Source: Pseudomonadota bacterium
GTDB taxonomy: Bacteria > Pseudomonadota > Gammaproteobacteria > Halothiobacillales > Halothiobacillaceae
Direction: 5' to 3'
Assembly (NCBI GenBank): GCA_021795795.1
Contig: JAJYPA010000255.1
Location: 1-10,825, forward strand
Length of the DNA stretch: 10,825 bases
The position numbers were made by a program, and so were the translations under genes. The notes below the pieces were generated by a model that was given only the letters and a program-made list of their open reading frames with translations, did no database searches and was not told where the DNA came from. Within the stretch, counting starts at the first letter, position 1. Each line of letters starts with the position of its first letter. Of this stretch, positions 5,796-10,825 are shown piece after piece.

Positions 5796-6833
5796 TCACA
5801 CTACCGCATTAAACACATAACCGACCAGGACTATGCCGGCAGACACGACGCCGACAAAAGTCGCGATCAATGTGGGTTTCAGCACCTTGCGCAGGATCAC
5901 CATCTCCGGAAAAGACAGCGCAATCACGCTCATCATGAAGGCCAGCACGGTGCCCAATGATGCGCCCTTGGACAATAGCGCCTCAACAATAGGAATGATT
6001 CCGGCTGCATTGCTGTATAAAGGAACACCAATCAATACAGAGAGCGGGACCGACCACCAGTTCTCGTTACCCATAAAACTTGCCATGAATTCCGCGGGCA
6101 CATAACCGTGGATTCCCGCACCAATGGCGATACCGGCCAGCACATAAAGCCACACCTTGCCGACGATCTCCCGCACGCTGGCAAACCCGGCATCAATGCG
6201 ATCAGATAATGTCAGCATATCTGCACCGACAGTAGCCTGCACATGGGCCATATTACGCACCCAGTCTTCCAGGTGATGTTCCATTTTCAGCTTGCCGATG
6301 ATAAAGCCGGCGACGATGGCGATCGACAATCCCAACCCCAGATACAGCGCAGCGATCTTCCAGCCGAACAGACCGAACAACAGGGTCAGCGCAATCTCGT
6401 TGACCATGGGCGCTGATATCAGGAATGAAAAAGTCACACCCAGCGGCACGCCCGCCTGCACGAAACCGATAAACAGCGGTACGGCAGAGCAGGAACAAAA
6501 TGGGGTGACGATGCCGAGCAGCGCAGCCATGATGTTCCCCACCCCTTCATGCCGCCCTGAAAGCAACGCACGGGTGCGCTCAGGCGTAAAATGAGAATTC
6601 ACCATGCCCATCACCATCACCATCCCGACCAGCAACAGCAATACCTTGGGCGTGTCGTACAAGAAAAATTGCAGTGAATCATAAAGATGGCTTCCGCGCT
6701 CGACGGACAGGATATCCACCAGACTATGCGATAGCGGTTCCAGCGTTTTGTAGAGGATGAACCACAGCACGGCGGCGATCAGCAGGAAGGCACGCGGATT
6801 GTGGCGTGGAAGAGACAAGGTATTGGCAAGCAT
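5796..6833 (-). CDS. DUF318/ArsP-type permease
   Basis: A 345-residue integral membrane protein with about eight to ten hydrophobic helices. It has the family's paired signatures: TPFCSCSAVPLFIGFVQAGV (C113, C115) followed by SAPMVNEIAL, and later GVPLYSNAAGIIP (269-281) and SFPEMVILRKVLK. PF03773 permeases include ArsP, an exporter of trivalent organoarsenicals that uses conserved cysteines, but most members have no known substrate. A central loop (about 182-225) is hydrophilic. GGAG lies 9 bases before ATG 6833. It is second in the operon, 99 bp after the sigma factor gene and 28 bp before the cytochrome gene. The pairing with a small thioredoxin is common for this family. The substrate here is uncertain. 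Confidence 0.85.
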   Translation of the reverse strand: MLANTLSLPRHNPRAFLLIAAVLWFILYKTLEPLSHSLVDILSVERGSHLYDSLQFFLYDTPKVLLLLVGMVMVMGMVNSHFTPERTRALLSGRHEGVGNIMAALLGIVTPFCSCSAVPLFIGFVQAGVPLGVTFSFLISAPMVNEIALTLLFGLFGWKIAALYLGLGLSIAIVAGFIIGKLKMEHHLEDWVRNMAHVQATVGADMLTLSDRIDAGFASVREIVGKVWLYVLAGIAIGAGIHGYVPAEFMASFMGNENWWSVPLSVLIGVPLYSNAAGIIPIVEALLSKGASLGTVLAFMMSVIALSFPEMVILRKVLKPTLIATFVGVVSAGIVLVGYVFNAVV

Positions 6834-6932
6834 TCGTTCTACTCCGGGTCGGTGTGTTCCTACTATGAAGACGAACGAACCGGGAAAAGGATGCAGCGAT
6901 TTTCTTTCGATCAGGTTATGGATGCAACCCGA

Positions 6933-7478
6933 TCAGCGCTGAACATGATCCGTCACGCGGCCACGCTCGTCGAAACGTACCTGGCAGGCTGTGTTCATGC
7001 GGGCGCGCATCCGTTCCCGTGCGCGCAGCAGTCGCGATTTGACGGCAGCAAGGGAAAGATTCTGCGTAGCAGCGTAGTCCTTTTGCTTCACGCCTTCGAG
7101 GTCGCATTGCTCAATGATATCGCGGTCTTCCGGTGTGAGTTCAGACAGCACGCGTGCCACGCAGGCACTGAGCGCCTGTATCGGTTCGCGAGCCGGTTTA
7201 GGTTGCGGCAGGTCTTCCGGCAATTCGACTGCATCATGTCTCAACCGGAAATGATCGACCAGCGCATTGCGCGCTACCTGAAACAGCCACGCGCGGGCAT
7301 TGTCGAGTAGGCAGAACTGTTTGCCTTGTTGCATGGCCTTGACGAACACCTCCTGTAACAAGTCATCGGCCTGATGCGCGTCTTTGGAGCGATGTCTTAG
7401 GTAGTTGCGCAACTCGTTTTCATGCGCATTCCAGGCACGAAGAATACAAGGAAAAGATAGCGTCTCAGAGGGGCTCAT
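6933..7478 (-). CDS. sigZ: ECF RNA polymerase sigma factor, SigZ-like
   Basis: A 181-residue protein with sigma region 2 (QADDLLQEVFVKAM at 36-49, WLFQVARNALVDHFR at 64-78) and region 4 (LTPEDRDIIEQCDLEGVKQK, then LSLAAVKSRLLRARERMR, 114-160). The C-terminal extension CQVRFDERGRVTDHVQ is typical of the SigZ subgroup. It would direct RNA polymerase to a stress- or redox-responsive promoter; no anti-sigma gene lies beside it. The cysteines C56, C125 and C165 might sense redox, which is speculation. An in-frame stop just upstream makes ATG 7478 the natural start. There is no ribosome site, and the TATAAT lies only five bases before the ATG, suggesting leaderless expression. It heads the operon and probably controls it. 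Confidence 0.82.
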   Translation of the reverse strand: MSPSETLSFPCILRAWNAHENELRNYLRHRSKDAHQADDLLQEVFVKAMQQGKQFCLLDNARAWLFQVARNALVDHFRLRHDAVELPEDLPQPKPAREPIQALSACVARVLSELTPEDRDIIEQCDLEGVKQKDYAATQNLSLAAVKSRLLRARERMRARMNTACQVRFDERGRVTDHVQR

Positions 7479-7483
7479 ACAAA

Positions 7484-7510
7484 ATTATACTTCTTCTCAC
7501 TCTTGTCCAA
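7484..7510 (-). promoter_or_regulatory. Sigma70-like promoter of the sigZ operon
   Basis: On the minus strand, TTGGAC (7505-7510) and a perfect TATAAT (7484-7489) are separated by 15 bp, slightly short. The -10 ends five bases before the sigZ ATG, so transcription would begin at about the start codon. The promoter lies inside and just beyond the 3' end of the disrupted PAS gene. Confidence 0.55.
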
Positions 7511-7551
7511 AATGGAATTTGAAACATGATGGCGTTCGGTCATCCAGAGGT

Positions 7552-7590
7552 GTAGGGTTGGGGTGAGTTACCAAACCCACCCGCCCTAAC
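7552..7590. repeat. REP-like imperfect inverted repeat
   Basis: The G-rich arm TAGGGTTGGGGTGAGTT (7553-7569) pairs imperfectly with AAACCCACCCGCCCTAA (7573-7589), giving a GTAGGG...CCCTAAC hairpin with a very short loop. Such TAGGGTGGGT-type palindromes are widely scattered in proteobacterial intergenic DNA. It lies within the tail of the broken PAS/GAF gene, probably where the gene was interrupted. Confidence 0.5.
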
Positions 7591-7592
7591 CG

Positions 7593-8384
7593 AACCAGAC
7601 CACCACAATCCATGGCCTTGGTAGTTTGCCAGAAATCAGCCAAAATCTCTAATGAACAATTTGGGTTCAAGGAAATAACGATTCCATCAAGATAGTCCTG
7701 ACGATTTCCATAGCAGGTGACCGGCTGAAGCCGTTCGCTGGTTTTATCCGGCCGTCCAATCCAGGCCAGGGCCATGTCACCAAAATCAACCGTCATCCGA
7801 CATACCAGCGGAAACAATGAAGATTCATTCTCCATCCGCACAATGGCCTGATTAACTTCACTAAGTGCGCGATATATTTTTGACAGCCGTTCAATCCTGA
7901 TTTTTCCCTGCTTCAATGACGTGACATCTTCCCGGATCGCGACATACTGGTTAGGTTTGCCGTTTTTCCCGAGGAATGGGACAATGATCGTCTTGACCCA
8001 GTAAAGACTTCCATCCTTGGCTCTGTTGCACACCTCCCCATGCCATTACATCTCCATGAGTAATGGTCTGGTACATCTGACGAAAAAAATCGGCAGGATG
8101 ATATCCCGAATTGATTATCCGATGGTTCTGTTCCAGCAGTTCTTCGCGCGAATACTGACTGATGGCACAGAACTGATCGTTGACATAGGTGATGGTGCCG
8201 TGCGCATCGGTCACCGCTACAACAGCGGCCTGATTCAGGGCTCGGATAATTTGCTCAGCAAACGGGTAACCTGGCCCGTTTGTTTGATTTGTGGCAGCAA
8301 TCACCCCCCCGAAAACCCAAGGAGGCCCGCCAGCAGGCTTATATCCGCGTTTTCCGGGTGTTTTGTCGAGGGCTTAGATGGCAT
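7593..8384 (-). pseudogene. PAS/GAF sensor protein, frameshifted and 3'-truncated
   Basis: Read from ATG 8384 ([20 protein letters not shown]) the frame breaks in a seven-base G run (8304-8310). It continues with a PAS domain ([20 protein letters not shown], then [16 protein letters not shown]) and breaks again at 8046-8047 (one extra base). It then reads [29 protein letters not shown], and the start of a GAF domain (YRALSEVNQAIVRMENESSL, then MALAWIG and YLDGIVISLNPN). Homologous proteins usually go on to GGDEF/EAL or histidine-kinase output domains. Here the sequence turns into unrelated residues and the REP-like repeat, so the output domain is lost. It once probably sensed redox or a small ligand in a signalling protein. 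The domain calls rest on pattern recognition. Confidence 0.7.
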
Positions 8385-8442
8385 GTGCGTATTCGATTCG
8401 GTCTATAGAATTGCTCAAAGTAGCACGATTGAACTCACGCAT

Positions 8443-8665
8443 TCAAGTTCGAAGGGAAACACCAAATCCCACTTGGTGTAACGCACCGTATTCCCGAAGA
8501 ATAACTCAAATGATGGCCTGAATCCAATCACTTTTCTGGTGGCGATAATTGAGGCGATCAGCGGCCTACCGCACCTGTTCCTGGGTAACATCAGTCAACT
8601 CCGCCATCTTTTGGCGAAAAATATTGCCGCAGCAACCCGTTGCGGTTCCCATTCAAACCTCTTTT
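8443..8665 (-). mobile_element. IS30-family transposase, 3' remnant
   Basis: Read across frames, the minus strand gives GLNGNRNGLLRQYF, MAELTDVTQEQVR, an in-frame TAG (8565-8567), AADRLNYRHQK, then after a shift VIGFRPSFELFFGNTVRYT and, after another shift, GFGVSLRT with a stop at 8443. This is the C-terminal signature of IS30 transposases (NGLLRQYFP, RLNxRxxKxxGFxxP). At least three frameshifts and a stop make it dead. Its 5' part is missing beyond about 8670, where an unrelated gene ends. The terminal inverted repeat may lie at about 8405-8440, just upstream of the PAS gene, but the partner end is not in the window. Confidence 0.65.
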
Positions 8666-8682
8666 CAAAGAATGGAATAAAT

Positions 8683-9159
8683 TCACCGCATAAACCCAAA
8701 GTGCACTCGCTGCTCATCCCATATCACTGGCACTTCAGTCTGCCGTCCACGCACCGCATGAAGATTGAGGTGGCGTGGCTGGTGCCCATCGAGGATGGCC
8801 TGCACGATATCGGGCGCCAGTCGGGTCATCCTCAGCACCTCGGCAACCCAACCGGGCTCCAAGCGCAGTTGTCGAGCCAGTTCGGTGGCATTGGCCACCG
8901 TGCCGGTATCCAGCAATTTCTGCCAATAGAATGCCTTGCCCAGGGTACGGATCATGGGCAGATCAAATGATGACTTTACCTGGGCGCTGCTGTTTCCCGG
9001 CGGCGGGACCAGCACTTTGCTGTAGCGGCGTCGTTTGATGCTGAGTGGCACGAAGGTCACGGAGCGCCCGCCTGTTTCGAACTGACGTGCTTCACCCACC
9101 AGTTTGATCTCCACCTTCTTTTGCGCCGAAATTTCCCGGCCGTCTTTCTCCTTTCCCAT
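8683..9159 (-). CDS. Small protein of the serine-recombinase-associated type
   Basis: A 158-residue protein whose C-terminal half (GKAFYWQKLLDTGTVANATE, LRLEPGWVAEVLRMTRLAPD, then IVQAILDGHQP) matches by memory a protein encoded just after large serine recombinases in proteobacterial mobile elements. The region 95-135 looks like a helix-turn-helix, so DNA binding in partnership with the recombinase is plausible. The N-terminal part (VTFVPLSIKRRRYSKVLVPP) is basic. ATG 9159 has GGAG 8 bases upstream; a GTG directly before it (9162) is also possible. The frame reading GDEMEIA and ending in TGA overlaps the ATG by one base, which may be the last codons of the lost recombinase. The gene is intact but isolated; its activity is doubtful. 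Confidence 0.6.
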   Translation of the reverse strand: MGKEKDGREISAQKKVEIKLVGEARQFETGGRSVTFVPLSIKRRRYSKVLVPPPGNSSAQVKSSFDLPMIRTLGKAFYWQKLLDTGTVANATELARQLRLEPGWVAEVLRMTRLAPDIVQAILDGHQPRHLNLHAVRGRQTEVPVIWDEQRVHFGFMR

Positions 9160-9176
9160 CACGCAATCTCCATTTC

Positions 9177-9301
9177 ATCCCCAGATTCAGCAAGGTAATT
9201 TCACGCACCTTGCCACCGATGCGCTCCGTGCGCACGAGCCGATGGGTGAAGTAAGATTCCCCGGTGGTTTTGTTGTTGGTTCTGGTTTGGCGAATAAACA
9301 T
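9177..9301 (-). mobile_element. IS1634-family transposase, N-terminal stub
   Basis: MFIRQTRTNNKTTGESYFTH and RLVRTERIGGKVREITLLNL (about 41 residues from ATG 9301) match the conserved N-terminus of IS1634-type DDE transposases. After LLNLG the sequence passes directly into the 3' end of another gene, so more than 90 percent of the transposase is missing. The joint lies at about 9177. No catalytic residue is kept. Confidence 0.7.
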
Positions 9302-9431
9302 TCCACGATGCTACCAGAAAAACAAGGGGTTTCCCGAAAACAAAAAACATGAAACCATTATAATCAATGTATTATGGAAATTCCTTCGGAAAAATTGGCG
9401 GTATTTTCGTTTGTTTCGTTAAAGGTGGGCT

Positions 9432-9473
9432 AATAAAAACGCGGTTCTGGACTTCCGGAACCGCGTTTTTATT
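9432..9473. terminator. Bidirectional intrinsic terminator
   Basis: AATAAAAACGCGGTTCTGG (9432-9450), the loop ACTT and the complementary arm 9455-9473 form a 19-bp stem with one G-T pair. A-rich and T-rich flanks on both strands make it work in either direction. It lies 17 bp past the stop of the minus-strand toxin gene and separates it from the transposase stub. Confidence 0.85.
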
Positions 9474-9490
9474 TGACTACACGTCAACTA

Positions 9491-9787
9491 TCACCAGTAG
9501 CGCGCCTCTTTCTGGTGTCGGAAAGCCAGAACATACACCGCATCGTCGGCCGGTTCGTGGCGGTACAGGGCCACATAGCCGGAGTCTCCGAAGGCAATTA
9601 CCAACTCGCGTATTTCGGGCATTTCAGAGAACGGGCGGCCAATATCAGGGGTCGTCTCCAACAGCAGGAATTGCCGCTCGATAGCCTGTCCGGCCCGTCT
9701 GGTGGCTTCTGGAACTTTAATTGCCAGGAACTGCCGACATCGCTCCAAGCCTTCGGCCGCGCCCTCGGTGACGATTACTTGTGGCAC
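9491..9787 (-). CDS. RelE/ParE-family toxin
   Basis: A 98-residue toxin of normal length. It reads PQVIVTEGAAEGLERCRQFL, IKVPEATRRAGQAIERQFLL, TPDIGRPFSEMPEIRELVIA and ends in the typical VALYRHEPADDAVYVLAFRH followed by QKEARYW. The long helices then a beta-sheet with R/H-rich C-terminus fit RelE/ParE toxins, which cut mRNA at the ribosome or poison gyrase. Which of the two cannot be told from sequence. The GTG at 9787 is chosen because it begins the conserved region and overlaps the antitoxin gene by 13 bp; a TTG at 9832 would add 15 unlikely residues. The gene is followed by a strong terminator, so the pair forms a self-contained operon. Confidence 0.82.
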   Translation of the reverse strand: MPQVIVTEGAAEGLERCRQFLAIKVPEATRRAGQAIERQFLLLETTPDIGRPFSEMPEIRELVIAFGDSGYVALYRHEPADDAVYVLAFRHQKEARYW

Positions 9788-10047
9788 ACAGGCACCGCAC
9801 TTTCGTCTTCGGTGCCCCAGGTGTTCAACCAAGTGCGCACTTCTTGGCAGGTTAGATGCCGGCCAGTTTCCTTGTAGGCCGCCCAGGAGGCCAAGGCTTC
9901 CTGCTTGAAACTCTCGCGTGCTTCCTCGCGCTCGACGTACTGCTGGATGGCTTCGAGCATGATCCAGTGCGGCGAACGGTGGCGCTGGCCGGCCAGATGG
10001 TGGACACGGTTTTTCAGCGTGTCGTCGATCTTGAGAGACGTTGCCAT
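9775..10047 (-). CDS. CopG-family ribbon-helix-helix antitoxin
   Basis: A 90-residue protein. Residues 1-43 form a ribbon-helix-helix (ATSLKIDDTLKNRVHHLAGQ, then RHRSPHWIMLEAIQQYVERE). The C-terminal part (KQEALASWAAYKETGRHLTC, then VRTWLNTWG) is the toxin-binding region. The pattern matches CopG antitoxins paired with RelE/ParE toxins. The start at 10047 is fixed by AAGAGG six bases upstream and by the conserved MATSLK opening; the longer frame upstream to 10170 runs over the promoter. It would repress its own operon through the operator at 10058-10084 and neutralise the toxin encoded by the overlapping gene. Confidence 0.85.
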   Translation of the reverse strand: MATSLKIDDTLKNRVHHLAGQRHRSPHWIMLEAIQQYVEREEARESFKQEALASWAAYKETGRHLTCQEVRTWLNTWGTEDESAVPVCHK

Positions 10048-10057
10048 AGTGGGCCTC

Positions 10058-10084
10058 TTATCACATAGTAATACTAAGTGATAA
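10058..10084. promoter_or_regulatory. Operator of the CopG/RelE-ParE operon
   Basis: TTATCACATAGTA (10058-10070) and TACTAAGTGATAA (10072-10084) are 13-bp inverted arms around a single central base, with one mismatch. The site lies 11 bp upstream of the antitoxin start and is AT-rich, so it overlaps the expected promoter. It is the natural target of the ribbon-helix-helix antitoxin. Confidence 0.7.
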
Positions 10085-10132
10085 TGTAACTCTTTCCTGT
10101 CACAGAGTCCAGTTCTATGTGTTGAGTAAGCC

Positions 10133-10153
10133 GTAAACGGTAACTGAGCGGCG
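10133..10153 (+). repeat. Probable terminal inverted repeat of the IS66 element
   Basis: GTAAACGGTAACTGAGCGGC begins with GTAA, as IS66-family ends do. It lies 58 bp beyond the stop of the tnpC remnant, at the expected place and orientation for the right end. The partner end would lie beyond the right edge of the window, so this cannot be confirmed here. Confidence 0.45.
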
Positions 10154-10210
10154 TTATTTCCAATTCTCACTGGTCACAGCATACTCCCCCCAGATCAAAT
10201 TTTGGAGGGG

Positions 10211-10610
10211 TTACGGGTGGGGAACGTGGGTGAGGGGATAGAGATCGGAACGCAGTGGATTGGTGGCGAAGTGCTGTTTCCACAGTCTGGGGCGCTTTGC
10301 GTGCCACAAGGGCACAATTGCGCCACTTCGCTGGCAGGATGCTGTCCCACCCGTTGCAGGACATCCACCAGGTAGTCATAGGGGTCGATATCCTGCAAGC
10401 GGCAGGTCACGATCAGGGATTGTGCCACCCCCCTGCCAGTTCTGCCCCCACCTCGGTCCAGCAGAAATTCCAATTCTTTTTGCCCATGGGAATCACCCGC
10501 AGGGCGCGTTTCAGATGGTTGGTATCCGGGGATACTTCTGGATCGTTCAGAAATACGCGCAAGGCTGCCTCCCGCTCACAGGCATAGTACACCGCTTTGG
10601 TGAGGGGACT
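10211..10610 (-). pseudogene. IS66 transposase (TnpC), C-terminal remnant
   Basis: Across three frames the minus strand reads SPLTKAVYYACEREAALRVF, SPDTNHLKRALRVIPMGKKN, WNFCWTEVGAELAG, then after a short C6 run (10428-10433, one base missing) VAQSLIVTCRLQDIDPYDYL and VDVLQRVGQHPASEVAQL. After another disruption near 10310-10325 it reads LWKQHFATNPLRSDLYPLTH with a stop at 10211. This is the C-terminal signature of IS66 transposases. The N-terminal two-thirds, including most catalytic residues, is missing. Confidence 0.75.
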
Positions 10611-10612
10611 AC

Positions 10613-10729
10613 TGGGTCTTGCTTCATCTCGTTGCGTGCCAGGGCATAGAGCCCGTCATAGGACTTGCGTGCATCTACGGGTTGACCGTAGATGAAGACC
10701 CCCCGAGTTCGACAGTTGAGCCTATAAAA
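10613..10729 (-). pseudogene. IS66 accessory gene tnpB, N-terminal fragment
   Basis: VFIYGQPVDARKSYDGLYAL followed by ARNEMKQDP is the conserved N-terminal block of the IS66 Orf2 (TnpB) protein. The frame then runs straight into tnpC C-terminal DNA at about 10605-10613, so tnpB and most of tnpC were joined by an internal deletion. The start codon is uncertain: a G6 run just before the conserved block (10701-10706) may hide a frameshift. The stretch from about 10730 to the window end belongs to the 5' side of the element but holds no gene I recognise. Confidence 0.6.
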
Positions 10730-10825
10730 CCGCCGTTTTTTACCATGGCCCCCTAATAAAATCATAGAGTTGGGTTTTCTGCCAGAAAAGTCTTGTAGTG
10801 ACACGCCGTCATGTTTTTCTGATTG

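Noticed and set aside
8459..8479. Hairpin ACACCAA/TTGGTGT as a terminator
   Set aside because: It lies inside the IS30 transposase coding remnant, the stem is short and there is no T-tract.
1..10825. CRISPR array, tRNA or rRNA genes
   Set aside because: No regularly spaced direct repeats, cloverleaf-like or ribosomal RNA sequence was noticed by eye.

Overview
The window looks like an accessory, recombination-prone stretch of a proteobacterial chromosome, most likely betaproteobacterial. That is an inference from the general style of the proteins (SigZ-type ECF factor, DUF318 permease, pentaheme cytochrome, PAS/GAF sensor) and from the insertion-sequence families; no ribosomal or taxonomic marker gene is present.

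Left part (1-1880): a truncated Cys-rich ORF at the edge, then a minus-strand two-gene unit. It encodes an XRE helix-turn-helix/ImmA-type metallopeptidase fusion, followed by an overlapping PIN-like nuclease, which resembles a toxin-antitoxin or abortive-infection pair. Next (1881-2713) comes a gene-poor stretch with a 12-bp palindrome, a striking perfect 16-bp inverted repeat and an intrinsic terminator.

Middle left (2714-3335): what appears to be an integron gene cassette. An attC-like folded site is followed by a BrnT/BrnA toxin-antitoxin pair with its own promoter and operator. The pair ends in the left half of a second attC-like site, which stops abruptly. The DNA beyond it is the 3' side of a truncated minus-strand gene, so the cassette was joined there by a rearrangement.

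Centre (3335-7510): a seven-gene minus-strand operon. It runs from a SigZ-like ECF sigma factor with a sigma70-like promoter right at its start codon, through a DUF318/ArsP-type permease, a secreted pentaheme c-type cytochrome with a C-terminal beta-rich domain, a thioredoxin-fold protein that has lost its CxxC, a DUF2892 membrane protein (frameshifted), a small CxxC thioredoxin, and a truncated, frameshifted conserved gene. Together they suggest an envelope redox/transport module for a thiophilic substrate such as a metalloid; the substrate is not shown by the sequence.

Right part (7511-10825): decayed mobile DNA. It holds a PAS/GAF sensor pseudogene cut by a REP-like palindrome, the 3' end of a broken IS30 transposase, an intact-looking small gene of the type that follows large serine recombinases (the recombinase is missing), and the N-terminal stub of an IS1634-type transposase. 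A complete CopG/RelE-ParE type II toxin-antitoxin operon follows, with a near-perfect operator and a bidirectional terminator. Last comes an internally deleted IS66 element in which tnpB is fused to the end of tnpC. Several frameshifts sit in short homopolymers, so some of the apparent decay could be sequencing error.
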